A stretch of 45,232 nt of DNA from Clostridia bacterium (GCA_017380615.1 JAFODQ010000007.1:1-45232); one strand, 5' to 3'. Shown: positions 15,471 through 22,793, numbered from the stretch's first letter. The notes: generated by a model from the letters alone, not told the origin. Translations and numbers: made by a program.

Positions 15471-16988
15471 ATGAAAGCAAAAACAAAATTATCATCAAAA
15501 TACATATATGAATTTTATAAGGGACTTGAAGAGAAGGGTGTTGAGAACCACGGTCTTATGCTTGTTAAGGATGGGGAAACTGTTTTTGAAGAGTATTTCT
15601 CACCTTATTCGCAGGATATGCCACATACTCTTTTTTCTGTTACAAAGTCAATTGTTTCCACGGCTGCAGGATTTGCAATATCTGAAGGTTTAATCTCTCT
15701 TGATACAAAGCTTTCGGAGCTTTTCAGTGAATATGAAATGTGCAAGGGTGATGGCTGGAATGAGCTGACACTTCGTTCTGTTCTCACAATGCAGAGCAAC
15801 AAGGAGTTTTCCTTTTTGCAGGATATGACAGGAGACTATGTGCAGATGTTTATGAAGGCTCCCTTCAGAAAAAAGAAGGGATTTCTTTATAGTAATAATG
15901 ATGCTCATATGGTTGCTGCTGCGGTTGAAAGAGTGGCAGGTATGAGTCTTGTTGAATATCTTACTCCTCGTCTTTTTAATCCATTGAGCATTGAAGTTCC
16001 GTTTTGGGAAACAAACTCACAGGGACAGTGTATAGGTGGCACGGGCTGTTATCTTAAGCTTTCGGATTTAGTTAAAATCATGCTTTGCTACTCTCAGGGT
16101 GGTGTATATGAAAATCAGCAGATTATCCCGGAATTCTGGACAGAGGAAGCCACAAGGATTCAGGTTGATTTCGGTGGTGGTAACGGTTACGGCTATCTTT
16201 TCTGGATTGGCGAGGATGTTTACAGCATGACGGGAATGTACAGCCAGATTATTGCCTATTCCAGCAAGCACAATGCTGTTATCGGCAGTATGAACTGTGG
16301 ATTGGAGGAAGGCGCTCACACATCGCTTCTGCAAAACACTCTCATCAGAGCCTTTGAAGGAGAGTGTAATGAGGAGTATGATGCACTTCTTTCTCAGTAT
16401 CTCGAGGACAGAAAAAGAAATATTCCTGTGTGCGGAAAGCTTCCTGAAATTCCTCAGGGAAAGACTTTTTATTTAACAAAGCTTTCTGATAAAATTGCAA
16501 AGGCTGTTTTCCCGCAAAGTCTTATTCCTCGGACAATCTCCTGCAGCTTTGCCAGAAGACCAAAGGAGAATCTTAACGGGGTTTCCTTTGAGGTGAGAGA
16601 GAATGAGCTTATAATAAATTGGCTCGAGGAAGAAGACAAGGTGAAGATTATCTGCGGACTTGACGGGAACCCTCGTTTGTCAGAGTGCTCGATAAAAGGC
16701 TACCCATATAAAATATGGGCGTATGCATACACACAGGGCGATGCTGTAAAGGTTGAGGTAAGACCGTTGAATACTCTTTCCACCCGATATATAACGCTTT
16801 CCTTCAAGGGTAATGTGCTTCGGTTGCAGTTTGAGGGTACACCAGATTTCAAGGCGTTTCTCCTTAAGAATGCAGGTGAGCCTGATTTTCTCAAAAAACA
16901 CAAAGCAATTAACGCAGTTGCAATGTTTGTTGTGAGAAAATTTGCGAATCTTCTTGAAAGACCATTGAAATTGAAAATCAAAAAATAA
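15471..16988 (+). CDS. Serine hydrolase of the beta-lactamase/penicillin-binding-protein fold
   Basis: A 505-aa protein. The SxxK motif lies in LFSVTKSIVST (about residues 45-55) and the second catalytic motif in YSNNDAHMVAAAVERV, as in class C beta-lactamase-like serine hydrolases. The C-terminal about 170 residues form an extra beta-rich domain (ISCSFARRPKENLNGVSFEV and onward) such as often follows this fold. No signal peptide is seen, so it is unlikely to be a classical beta-lactamase. Esterase, amidase or peptidase activity is more likely. It is the middle gene of an operon. The ATG at 15471 has an AAGGTG site. Confidence 0.8.
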   Translation: MKAKTKLSSKYIYEFYKGLEEKGVENHGLMLVKDGETVFEEYFSPYSQDMPHTLFSVTKSIVSTAAGFAISEGLISLDTKLSELFSEYEMCKGDGWNELTLRSVLTMQSNKEFSFLQDMTGDYVQMFMKAPFRKKKGFLYSNNDAHMVAAAVERVAGMSLVEYLTPRLFNPLSIEVPFWETNSQGQCIGGTGCYLKLSDLVKIMLCYSQGGVYENQQIIPEFWTEEATRIQVDFGGGNGYGYLFWIGEDVYSMTGMYSQIIAYSSKHNAVIGSMNCGLEEGAHTSLLQNTLIRAFEGECNEEYDALLSQYLEDRKRNIPVCGKLPEIPQGKTFYLTKLSDKIAKAVFPQSLIPRTISCSFARRPKENLNGVSFEVRENELIINWLEEEDKVKIICGLDGNPRLSECSIKGYPYKIWAYAYTQGDAVKVEVRPLNTLSTRYITLSFKGNVLRLQFEGTPDFKAFLLKNAGEPDFLKKHKAINAVAMFVVRKFANLLERPLKLKIKK

Positions 16989-17000
16989 GGGGTGAAATGC

Positions 17001-17864
17001 TTGAAGGATAAATTGCCAATGATAACCTCGATGGTTATTTTCGGCACAATCGGAATATTTGTTGAGCTGATGGCGCTTCCTTCGGGTATTATCGCCTGTG
17101 CAAGAGGATTGACAGGTGCTTTGATAATCTGTGGCGTAATGGCGTTGAAGGGTCATAAGCCTGATTTTTCAAATATCAGAAGTAAATTGATTTTGCTTCT
17201 TGTATCGGGTGCAGCAATAGGCTTTAACTGGATTTTGCTTTTTGAAGCCTACCGTCACACGGGTATTCCCGTTGCCACTGTGTGTTATTACACAGCACCA
17301 ATTATAGTCACCGTGTTATCGCCCTTGGTGCTTAAGGAGAATCTGGGGGTGAAGCAGATTGTCTGCGTTTTTCTGGCACTATGTGGAATTGTTGCCGTTT
17401 CGGGAGTGCTTCAAGGCGGAGCTTCAAAACTTACGGGGGTTTTGTGTGGCCTTGGTGCAGCAACGCTTTATGCAAGTGTTATTCTCATGAATAAATTCAT
17501 GGGAGCTGTTCCTGCCTATGAAAAAACAGCAATTCAGCTGGGAGCTGCAAGCGTGACCGTTTTGCCATATGCTCTTATCACAGCAGGGGAGATAAGCTTT
17601 AACATCAAATCCGTTGCACTTCTTCTTGTGGTGGGAGTTGTGCATACAGGGTTTGCGTACATGCTTTATTTTGAGTCAATAAAAAAGCTGAAAAGTCAGA
17701 CTGTTGCAGTGCTCAGCTATATTGATCCTGCTGCTGCAATTATTCTTTCGGCGTTGATTTTCCTGCAGCTTCCCACAGGATATGAGCTTGTTGGCGTGGT
17801 GCTTATTTTAGGCGCAGCATTCTTAAGCGAAATTAAAATATCGGCAAAAATTAAAAGACGGTAG
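17001..17864 (+). CDS. EamA/DMT-superfamily transporter
   Basis: A 287-aa protein with ten predicted membrane segments in two repeated halves (first GTIGIFVELMALPSG, second GVLCGLGAATLYASVILMNK), the drug/metabolite transporter pattern. Start TTG at 17001 is chosen because AAGGGG lies 8 bases upstream; the GTG at 16992 overlaps that site. The substrate is not predictable; exporters of amino acids or small metabolites are common here. It is the last gene of the operon, 12 bases after the hydrolase. Its stop codon lies inside the following terminator stem. Confidence 0.85.
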   Translation: MKDKLPMITSMVIFGTIGIFVELMALPSGIIACARGLTGALIICGVMALKGHKPDFSNIRSKLILLLVSGAAIGFNWILLFEAYRHTGIPVATVCYYTAPIIVTVLSPLVLKENLGVKQIVCVFLALCGIVAVSGVLQGGASKLTGVLCGLGAATLYASVILMNKFMGAVPAYEKTAIQLGAASVTVLPYALITAGEISFNIKSVALLLVVGVVHTGFAYMLYFESIKKLKSQTVAVLSYIDPAAAIILSALIFLQLPTGYELVGVVLILGAAFLSEIKISAKIKRR

Positions 17865-18270
17865 TCATAACGACTACCGTCTTTTGCTGTATCATAACGC
17901 CCGGAGGATAACAGCATAGGAGGAATTAAAAAAGAAAGGAGGAATTTAACACACAAAAAAAGAAAGGAGGTGTCCTCCGGGTCAAGGAGAAATCCATTGA
18001 GTTTTAGGAGGGTGCCCGGAGGTAGAAAGGAAAAGACCTCCGGGCATTTTGATCTGCCGGAAAAAATTTCAAAAAACCGGCAGAAAGGAAATAAATCTGA
18101 GATTGATTCAGAAAATTTGAAGTTGCCTTCATTTCCGAAACACCCCTAACTTATCTCAGACCCGGGAGCTGCACTCCCGAATTAAACTTCCGTAACCGTA
18201 AAAAATAAAGGAAGTGAAAAACCGGTAACGGAAAGGATTTGATTTGTTTTGTACTTCGTCTTCCGAAGTG
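17850..18270 (-). ncRNA. Candidate structured RNA with repeated CCUCC motifs
   Basis: About 420 bases with no plausible gene but dense complementarity. Stems are 18253-18258/18264-18269, 18189-18198/18223-18233 (one mismatch), 18163-18168/18174-18179, 18096-18103/18153-18160 (closing an inner 4-bp hairpin), 18053-18060/18077-18084, 18014-18023/18036-18045 and 17899-17908/17973-17982. Read on the minus strand it starts just after a TATAAT and ends at an intrinsic terminator with a long T tract. It carries six CCUCC motifs (complements of 17903-17907, 17919-17923, 17938-17942, 17966-17970, 18007-18011, 18018-18022), three of them in unpaired pyrimidine runs. The plus strand has no ATG from 17886 to 18365. 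No known RNA family was recognised, and plus-strand transcription is not excluded. Confidence 0.5.
17853..17885. terminator. Bidirectional terminator with the better T tract on minus
   Basis: A perfect 14-bp stem (17853-17866 with 17872-17885), 5-base loop. On plus only TTTT lies at the arm end; on minus TTTTAATTTTT follows. It therefore fits a minus-strand transcript from the neighbouring non-coding region at least as well as the EamA gene. Confidence 0.8.
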
Positions 18271-18350
18271 ATTATATCTTACCAAAGGTGCAAGGGAAAT
18301 TGAATTACAATAACTGCAAATTCAAGAGATTTTTTTTACAATAAGTGCAA
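18271..18350 (-). promoter_or_regulatory. Repeat-containing promoter of the candidate RNA
   Basis: Minus strand TATAAT (18276-18271) with no consensus -35. Upstream are three copies of a 15-base sequence: TTGCACTTATTGTAA (18350-18336), TTGCAGTTATTGTAA (18319-18305) and a diverged copy (18293-18279, 12 of 15 matching) ending 2 bases before the -10. Spacings are 31 and 26 bases. The arrangement looks like activator or repressor sites at a regulated promoter. Confidence 0.5.
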
Positions 18351-18358
18351 AAAATAAA

Positions 18359-18386
18359 TCTGTGCAATGCAGTTGCATTGCACAGA
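18359..18386 (-). terminator. Terminator of the XRE-type gene
   Basis: A perfect 12-bp stem (18359-18370 with 18375-18386), 4-base loop. TTTATTTTTT follows on minus. It lies 4 bases after the stop codon of the gene at 18391. Confidence 0.9.
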
Positions 18387-18390
18387 TAAG

Positions 18391-18894
18391 TTATTGTTGA
18401 TTTAAATGCTTTTCGTATAGTGATTTGTTTATTTTGCCTTGGGAAATCATTTCTTCAACCCAGAATTGTAAAGCCTCAACAGAAAGAGAAATCTTTTCAA
18501 GCTCGCGCTGGATTGCCACAAAATCTTTTATTTCGTTGTCATCTATTTTTCCGTCTGCTGCGATTTTTATGAAAAGCTCCTGATTATCTTTAAGGGCGTT
18601 AAGAGAAGCGAGGGTTTCAAGCACCGTCTGAGGAAGCTCCTTTACTTCAATCGGTGGCACATATTTCTGACCGATAGGACATTCTCGTGAGCAATAGGCG
18701 TTGCAGAGGGAGGGCTCGCCGTAAATTGTGGCAAGGAGCATAACCTCTTCAGGGTGAATTTCGAATTTACCGTTCTCAATGCGTTCAAGACGCTCAGGCT
18801 GAATCGGCATGCCGATGTCTGTTGCCTTGTTGCAAACATCGTCTCTTGATAATTTCAGTGATTTTCTTAATTGCTTATATATGCTGTCTGCCAT
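18391..18894 (-). CDS. XRE-type helix-turn-helix protein with cysteine cluster
   Basis: A 167-aa protein. Residues 1-60 form a Cro/CI-type helix-turn-helix (IYKQLRKSLKLSRDDVCNKA ... ERLERIENGKFEIHPEEVML). Next comes a short cysteine cluster, C64-x3-C68-x3-C72 in LCNAYCSRECPIGQ, then a helical C-terminal region (about 85-167). The cluster could hold zinc or an iron-sulfur centre, giving a metal- or redox-sensing regulator. No target is shown. The nearest candidates are its own promoter and the repeat-controlled promoter just downstream. Start ATG 18894 with AAAGGATGG upstream. Confidence 0.8.
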   Translation of the reverse strand: MADSIYKQLRKSLKLSRDDVCNKATDIGMPIQPERLERIENGKFEIHPEEVMLLATIYGEPSLCNAYCSRECPIGQKYVPPIEVKELPQTVLETLASLNALKDNQELFIKIAADGKIDDNEIKDFVAIQRELEKISLSVEALQFWVEEMISQGKINKSLYEKHLNQQ

Positions 18895-18921
18895 TGTGTG
18901 CCATCCTTTGTGTTTTTTTAC

Positions 18922-18950
18922 AGTATAGCATAAAAAAATCCATGGAGCAA
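18922..18950 (-). promoter_or_regulatory. Promoter of the XRE-type gene
   Basis: Minus strand TTGCTC (18950-18945), 17 bases, TATACT (18927-18922), about 27 bases before the ATG. Confidence 0.65.
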
Positions 18951-18961
18951 TAGATTTGGGG

Positions 18962-18990
18962 TTGAGTATATCATTTGAGGATAGTATAAT
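18962..18990 (+). promoter_or_regulatory. Promoter of the HAD hydrolase gene
   Basis: TTGAGT (18962-18967), 17-base spacer, TATAAT (18985-18990), divergent from the XRE promoter with only 11 bp between the -35 boxes. Confidence 0.75.
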
Positions 18991-19047
18991 GGATACATAA
19001 GCGTCAGGTGGAAATAATAAATTGAAATAAACTCAAAGGATATGGAT

Positions 19048-19689
19048 ATGACAGAAATAACAGGTGCGATTTTTGATTTCGATGGAACATTGTTTGATTC
19101 CATGCATGTGTGGAAGGGTATAAGATACAAGTTTTTTGATATTATCGGTCTTGAATTGACCGATGAGGATCGAGAGGCATTTGCAGGGCTGTATCTGAGT
19201 GAGTGTATTCACCTTGCAAGAGAACGGTTTCAGTTGCAGGAAACTCACAGCGAGCTTCTTGAAAGGGTTTTTGATTATATCAGGGGCAGATATCTTGTGG
19301 AGACTGAGCCTAAAAATGATATAATTGCGTTTCTTGAAAAGCTTAAAGCTAAGGGTGTTAAAATGGGTATTGCCACAGCCACAGGTGAGTCTGCACTCAT
19401 TCCTCTGCTCGAAAAATTCGGAATGAGAGATTACTTTACATCAATATACTCAACCTATACTGTGGGAGCTTCCAAGAGAGAGCCCAGAGTCTATGATGCC
19501 GTGCTTGAGGAATTGGGAACTGCTAAGGAAACCACATGGGTTTTTGAGGATGCCCTCTATGCTGCCAGCACAGCCAAGTCTAATGGCTACAATGTGGTGG
19601 GGATCTATGACAAAAGTGAGCCCGATCAGGAGGCTCTTATGAAGGTTGTGGATATCTTTATACACAATTACAGTGAATTGGATATTTAA
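19048..19689 (+). CDS. HAD-superfamily phosphatase (phosphoglycolate phosphatase/beta-phosphoglucomutase-like)
   Basis: A 213-aa protein. HAD motif I is AIFDFDGTLFDS near the N-terminus, motif II GIATATGES, and motifs III/IV lie around KREPRVYD and TWVFEDALYAASTAKSNGY. The insertion between motif I and II is a small helical cap, as in class I subfamily members. It probably hydrolyses a small phosphate ester; the substrate is unknown. ATG 19048 is chosen over 19042 because AAAGGA lies 7 bases upstream. Monocistronic, upstream of tRNA-Pro. Confidence 0.88.
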   Translation: MTEITGAIFDFDGTLFDSMHVWKGIRYKFFDIIGLELTDEDREAFAGLYLSECIHLARERFQLQETHSELLERVFDYIRGRYLVETEPKNDIIAFLEKLKAKGVKMGIATATGESALIPLLEKFGMRDYFTSIYSTYTVGASKREPRVYDAVLEELGTAKETTWVFEDALYAASTAKSNGYNVVGIYDKSEPDQEALMKVVDIFIHNYSELDI

Positions 19690-19712
19690 TTTCATTTGAT
19701 TTTAAAAAACTC

Positions 19713-19741
19713 TTGCAAAATAAATCAGGTTGTGATATTAT
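19713..19741 (+). promoter_or_regulatory. Promoter of tRNA-Pro
   Basis: TTGCAA (19713-19718), 17-base spacer, TATTAT (19736-19741). The tRNA 5' end follows 12 bases later. Confidence 0.7.
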
Positions 19742-19753
19742 ATTTTGCGTTAT

Positions 19754-19829
<76 letters not shown>

Positions 19830-19831
19830 AA

Positions 19832-19869
19832 AACACACCATAGCCTTCAGGCTATGGTGTGTTTTTTTA
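19832..19869 (+). terminator. Terminator of tRNA-Pro
   Basis: A perfect 14-bp stem (19832-19845 with 19850-19863), 4-base loop, then a T run. A slightly diverged copy is found at 21539-21575, at the far end of the island. Confidence 0.9.
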
Positions 19870-20056
19870 TTTAAGAAAGTGACGAGACTTGAACAGGAGG
19901 GAGCATAGCTCGCTATGCGGAAGAAAACAGTCCGGTGTGACTGTTTTCGCCGACGCGTGCGTGTCGGTGGCGAAAGCCGCCGAGCAAGTCTCGATGTGTG
20001 AGCCGGAATAAAGCTATGGTGTGTTTTTTTATTTAAGAAAGTGACGAGACTTGAAC
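19851..20056. repeat. Exact 44-bp direct duplication
   Basis: Positions 19851-19894 and 20013-20056 are identical. The unit holds the right arm of the tRNA terminator, its T tract, TTTAAGAA and an inverted copy of the tRNA T arm. The pattern suggests that an element was inserted with or next to this boundary twice. Confidence 0.85.
19883..19993. mobile_element. MITE-like palindromic element A
   Basis: A 111-bp element with 9-bp terminal inverted repeats, CGAGACTTG (19883-19891) and CAAGTCTCG (19985-19993). Internal hairpins are 19903-19909/19912-19918 and 19924-19931/19940-19947, plus a GC-rich distal part. The left end continues the reverse complement of the tRNA-Pro T arm: 19878-19894 is complementary to 19806-19822 over 17 bases. 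It has no coding capacity. A truncated copy is at 21583-21636. Confidence 0.6.
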
Positions 20057-20134
20057 TCCCTCGCCGAAGGCGAACAGAATCGGGTAAACGAGCGAAGCGA
20101 GTGCGAAGGGCAAAGCCCTTCGAGTCTCGTCACT
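20040..20134. mobile_element. MITE-like palindromic element B
   Basis: Perfect 12-bp inverted ends AGTGACGAGACT (20040-20051) and AGTCTCGTCACT (20123-20134), both matching the tRNA-Pro T arm/acceptor sequence. Internal hairpins are 20061-20065/20069-20073 and 20105-20111/20115-20121. The internal sequence differs from element A, so A and B share tRNA-derived ends but not contents. Confidence 0.55.
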
Positions 20135-20236
20135 CGGACCAAATTGCAACTTGCGTTCTTTTTCTATATCCTAAAAGCTTTGTGGTATAAGGGGTTCTGC
20201 TGTTTGAACACAAAAGAATAGTTTCATTGTGTGCTC

Positions 20237-20265
20237 TTGTAACACCAATGGTTTTGTGATATAAT
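20237..20265 (+). promoter_or_regulatory. Promoter of the island cargo genes
   Basis: TTGTAA (20237-20242), 17-base spacer, TATAAT (20260-20265), about 21 bases before the ATG at 20287. Confidence 0.75.
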
Positions 20266-20286
20266 ACACAAAAAGGAGTGATTTTA

Positions 20287-20619
20287 ATGGCTGCAAAAAC
20301 AAATATCTTCCATCACTTATCCTCTTTGGCAATCGCCGAACTGTTCGATAAAGGTTATTTACTTAATGATCTGGATTGGGATGTAAAAGCACAGAAGTAC
20401 ACGCTTCGTATTCGTGGAGCAGATCGTAAGCCCATGGTTGCCGTCGGATTGATTACCTTTTCGTTAAAAAACAATACGATCATCGTGATCGATGCAGTAA
20501 CACATGAAAAAAGTGAATTTAAACTAATTGAGATGAACGGACAAAGCAATACAGATAGTTTTATTCGTTTTATTTGCGATTGGGCCCAGAAATTGAGAGA
20601 AGCTGCGGCTTATAAATGA
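20287..20619 (+). CDS. Small protein of unknown function, island cargo
   Basis: A 110-aa soluble protein, not recognised. The N-terminal half is helical (IFHHLSSLAIAELFDKGYLL), the middle is beta-rich (KYTLRIRG, MVAVGLITFSLKNNTIIVID), and a final helix contains FIRFICDWAQKLREAAAYK. ATG 20287 follows AAGGAG with 8-base spacing; the GTG at 20278 overlaps the site. It is 22 bases before the next gene, so the two form an operon with their own promoter. Leucine codons include many TTA, which is scarce in the surrounding genes, suggesting recent transfer. Confidence 0.7.
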   Translation: MAAKTNIFHHLSSLAIAELFDKGYLLNDLDWDVKAQKYTLRIRGADRKPMVAVGLITFSLKNNTIIVIDAVTHEKSEFKLIEMNGQSNTDSFIRFICDWAQKLREAAAYK

Positions 20620-20641
20620 ATGTAAAAGGGATAATCATAAA

Positions 20642-21421
20642 ATGAACAAAGCTTACAATGAATGCTTTGAGCAAATTTGTTTTTACAAAAATCATCCGGA
20701 GTATATTCCGTTTGTTGGAGATGACTTTGAGAAATACAGAATTCTGCATGTGGGGGAAAGTCATTTTATCCCTCAGTTAAAAGATAAAGAAGATATTTTT
20801 TCGATTCATTATTTTGAAAAATGGTGGTCAAGTAATTGCACAGAGTTGAAATCGTTTAGCAATACCGATTCTGACGGATATGAATGGCGCGGGTGGTTAA
20901 GAACACAAAGCGTTGTTGAAAACTATTTGCTCGGATATCGCACGAAATCTCACGCCATTTTTTCGGAAATGGTAAAGGTTTTCCTGCAAGTTTATAAAGG
21001 AAATACACTTCACAATATCACAACCGAAGCTTCACAGAATTATCATCACTTTGCGTTTATGAATTTTTTCCAAATGCCCGCGCTTTATAAGGGAGAGAAG
21101 TTTTGGAAATCCTTACTAAATGGTGCTTATCGTTTAGGGTACTCGCGGAAAGATGCTAAAAAATATGCCGGACAAGTATGGGATAAAGCAGCAGAAGAAT
21201 CTTCAAAAGTTTTCGATCAAGTAGTTGACATACTTAAGCCCAACGTAATTATTTTTACCTCGGTATCTGCTTGGGGTGCTTATCAGGGAAAATATAAAGA
21301 AGCAAAGAATGTTATTGTAACTGTTCATCCTGGATGCTGCTACTGGAACGCTCCTAAGGAATGGCAAATTGGGAAAAAACAATTAATAGAAAAATGGAAT
21401 GTGATGCGAGAGAACGGATAA
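20642..21421 (+). CDS. Unknown protein, possibly of the uracil-DNA-glycosylase fold, island cargo
   Basis: A 259-aa soluble protein. Two segments resemble the active-site motifs of the uracil-DNA glycosylase superfamily. ILHVGESHF (about 34-42) is in the place of the GxxPG-type motif after the first strand. VTVHPGCCYW (about 227-236) is in the place of the C-terminal HPS/HPG motif, after a strand LKPNVIIFTSVSAWGAYQG. The middle is helical and aromatic-rich. The canonical catalytic residues are not clearly present, so DNA repair activity is not claimed. Codon use is TTA-rich like the previous gene. A defence or mobile-element function is conceivable from the context. Confidence 0.6.
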   Translation: MNKAYNECFEQICFYKNHPEYIPFVGDDFEKYRILHVGESHFIPQLKDKEDIFSIHYFEKWWSSNCTELKSFSNTDSDGYEWRGWLRTQSVVENYLLGYRTKSHAIFSEMVKVFLQVYKGNTLHNITTEASQNYHHFAFMNFFQMPALYKGEKFWKSLLNGAYRLGYSRKDAKKYAGQVWDKAAEESSKVFDQVVDILKPNVIIFTSVSAWGAYQGKYKEAKNVIVTVHPGCCYWNAPKEWQIGKKQLIEKWNVMRENG

Positions 21422-21538
21422 TCTGGGCAACGCTCGTTAAAGGGTTGCATAAAGAAAAAAGGTTGCATTGAAATGCAACCCAAACTCAAAAATGCAACTT
21501 TTTGCAACTCGTATCAAAAATTGCGTTATAATTCAAAC

Positions 21539-21636
21539 ACACACCATAGCCTTTAGGCTACGGTGTGTTTTTTTATCTTATCAGTGACGAGACTTGAACA
21601 GGAGGGAGCATAGCTTGCTATGCGGAAGAAAACAGT
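21539..21636. repeat. Second copy of tRNA terminator plus truncated element A
   Basis: 21539-21575 repeats the tRNA-Pro terminator with a mismatch in the stem. 21583-21636 then matches 19878-19931 at 53 of 54 positions before similarity stops. It marks the right end of the island. On plus it can also terminate the cargo operon. Confidence 0.85.
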
Positions 21637-21642
21637 TACAAA

Positions 21643-21671
21643 AAGGCACAGCCACCATTGGGCTGTGCCTT
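21643..21671 (-). terminator. Terminator of the Gfo/Idh/MocA gene
   Basis: A perfect 11-bp stem (21643-21653 with 21661-21671), 7-base loop. TTTTTG follows on minus. It lies 20 bases after the stop codon. Confidence 0.85.
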
Positions 21672-21691
21672 ATATCTTTGAATGTTTTATA

Positions 21692-22753
21692 TCAGAGAAT
21701 AACCTCTCTGCCTGTCTCGGCTGATTCGTAAATTGCACAGAGAATCTTTATCATATCCACGCCCTGAGAAGGCTTGAATACGGGCTCTGCGCCTTCTGTA
21801 AGAACATCAATGAAGTTTTCAATATTTCTCTTGTGTCCGTCAGTTTCCATTTTACCTCTTGGTGCAATGTCAAGAAGCTGACCATCTTCTTCTGTGAAGA
21901 TTTCAACACCATTATCCTTCCAGCTGAGGCCTGCCTTTGTGCCGCGAAGCTCAACAAATCTGTTTTCCTCCTTGATGTTGGAAGCCCAGCTGAATTCAAT
22001 CTGAAGTACTGCTCCATTGTCGAAACGAATCATACCCATGGCAAGGTCTTCAACATCAAAGGTGCCCTGTGCGTTTGCATCACCAAATTTTGAATTTACA
22101 GAGTCGCTTGTGTCATTATCTGCAAACTTTGTGTATGTGTTTGCGCTGACTGCAACAGGTGTGGGGTTACCCATAAGCCACACAGCAAGGTCAATCATGT
22201 GAACGCCAAGGTCGATAAGAGGACCGCCACCTGACTGTGCCTTTGTGGTAAACCAGCCGCCCTTGCCGGGGATGCCACGGCGTCTCTGCCAGCCACATCT
22301 GCCACAGTATATGTCACCCATTTTACCGTCTTCAACAAATTTCTTGGCATATTTTGATGCAGTGGCAAAACGATTGTTTCTGATAACCATGAGCACCTTG
22401 CCGGCTTCGTCGGCAGCGTTTTTCATTTTAAGAACTTCCTGCACATTCACGGCATCCGGCTTTTCGCACAAAACATGCTTGCCTGCCTTGAAGGCATCAA
22501 CTGCGATAATGGAGTGGAGATAGTTAGGTGTGCAGATATCCACAGCATCAATGCTTTCGTCTTTAAGAAGCTCCTTATAATCTGTGTAAACTGCTGCATT
22601 AGGGAAATATTTATCACGAAGTGCAATTGCTCTTTCCTCGATGATATCGCAGAAAGCAACAACCTCTGCTCTTTCGTCTTCATAATAGTGGCTCACATGG
22701 CAGCCGCGACAGATACCACCATTGCCGATAAGCGCTACTCTTAATTTTGCCAT
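21692..22753 (-). CDS. Gfo/Idh/MocA-family NAD(P)-dependent oxidoreductase
   Basis: A 353-aa protein. An N-terminal Rossmann domain (LRVALIGNGGICRGCHVSHY), CEKPDAVN with the conserved EKP, and DLGVHMIDLAVWL with the conserved histidine/aspartate identify the family. The C-terminal beta sheet follows. Such enzymes oxidise or reduce sugars, sugar acids and inositols, and the substrate here is unknown. ATG 22753 has AAAGGAG upstream; the frame is open to 22897, but the promoter at 22794-22821 excludes that. Monocistronic. Confidence 0.9.
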   Translation of the reverse strand: MAKLRVALIGNGGICRGCHVSHYYEDERAEVVAFCDIIEERAIALRDKYFPNAAVYTDYKELLKDESIDAVDICTPNYLHSIIAVDAFKAGKHVLCEKPDAVNVQEVLKMKNAADEAGKVLMVIRNNRFATASKYAKKFVEDGKMGDIYCGRCGWQRRRGIPGKGGWFTTKAQSGGGPLIDLGVHMIDLAVWLMGNPTPVAVSANTYTKFADNDTSDSVNSKFGDANAQGTFDVEDLAMGMIRFDNGAVLQIEFSWASNIKEENRFVELRGTKAGLSWKDNGVEIFTEEDGQLLDIAPRGKMETDGHKRNIENFIDVLTEGAEPVFKPSQGVDMIKILCAIYESAETGREVIL

Positions 22754-22793
22754 AATAAACTCTCCTTTGAAATGTGCTTTATTATTTGATTCA

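Noticed and set aside
16680..17156. Minus-strand ORF of 158 codons
   Set aside because: It is a shadow of the hydrolase and EamA genes, with low-complexity composition and no start signals.
17717..17956. Minus-strand ORF of 79 codons
   Set aside because: It overlaps the EamA gene and terminator, lacks a ribosome binding site and is interrupted by hairpin-forming sequence.
18014..18045. Ordinary plus-strand terminator
   Set aside because: The 10-bp stem is followed only by ATTTTGATC, no plus-strand gene ends nearby, and it fits better as one stem of the larger structured region.
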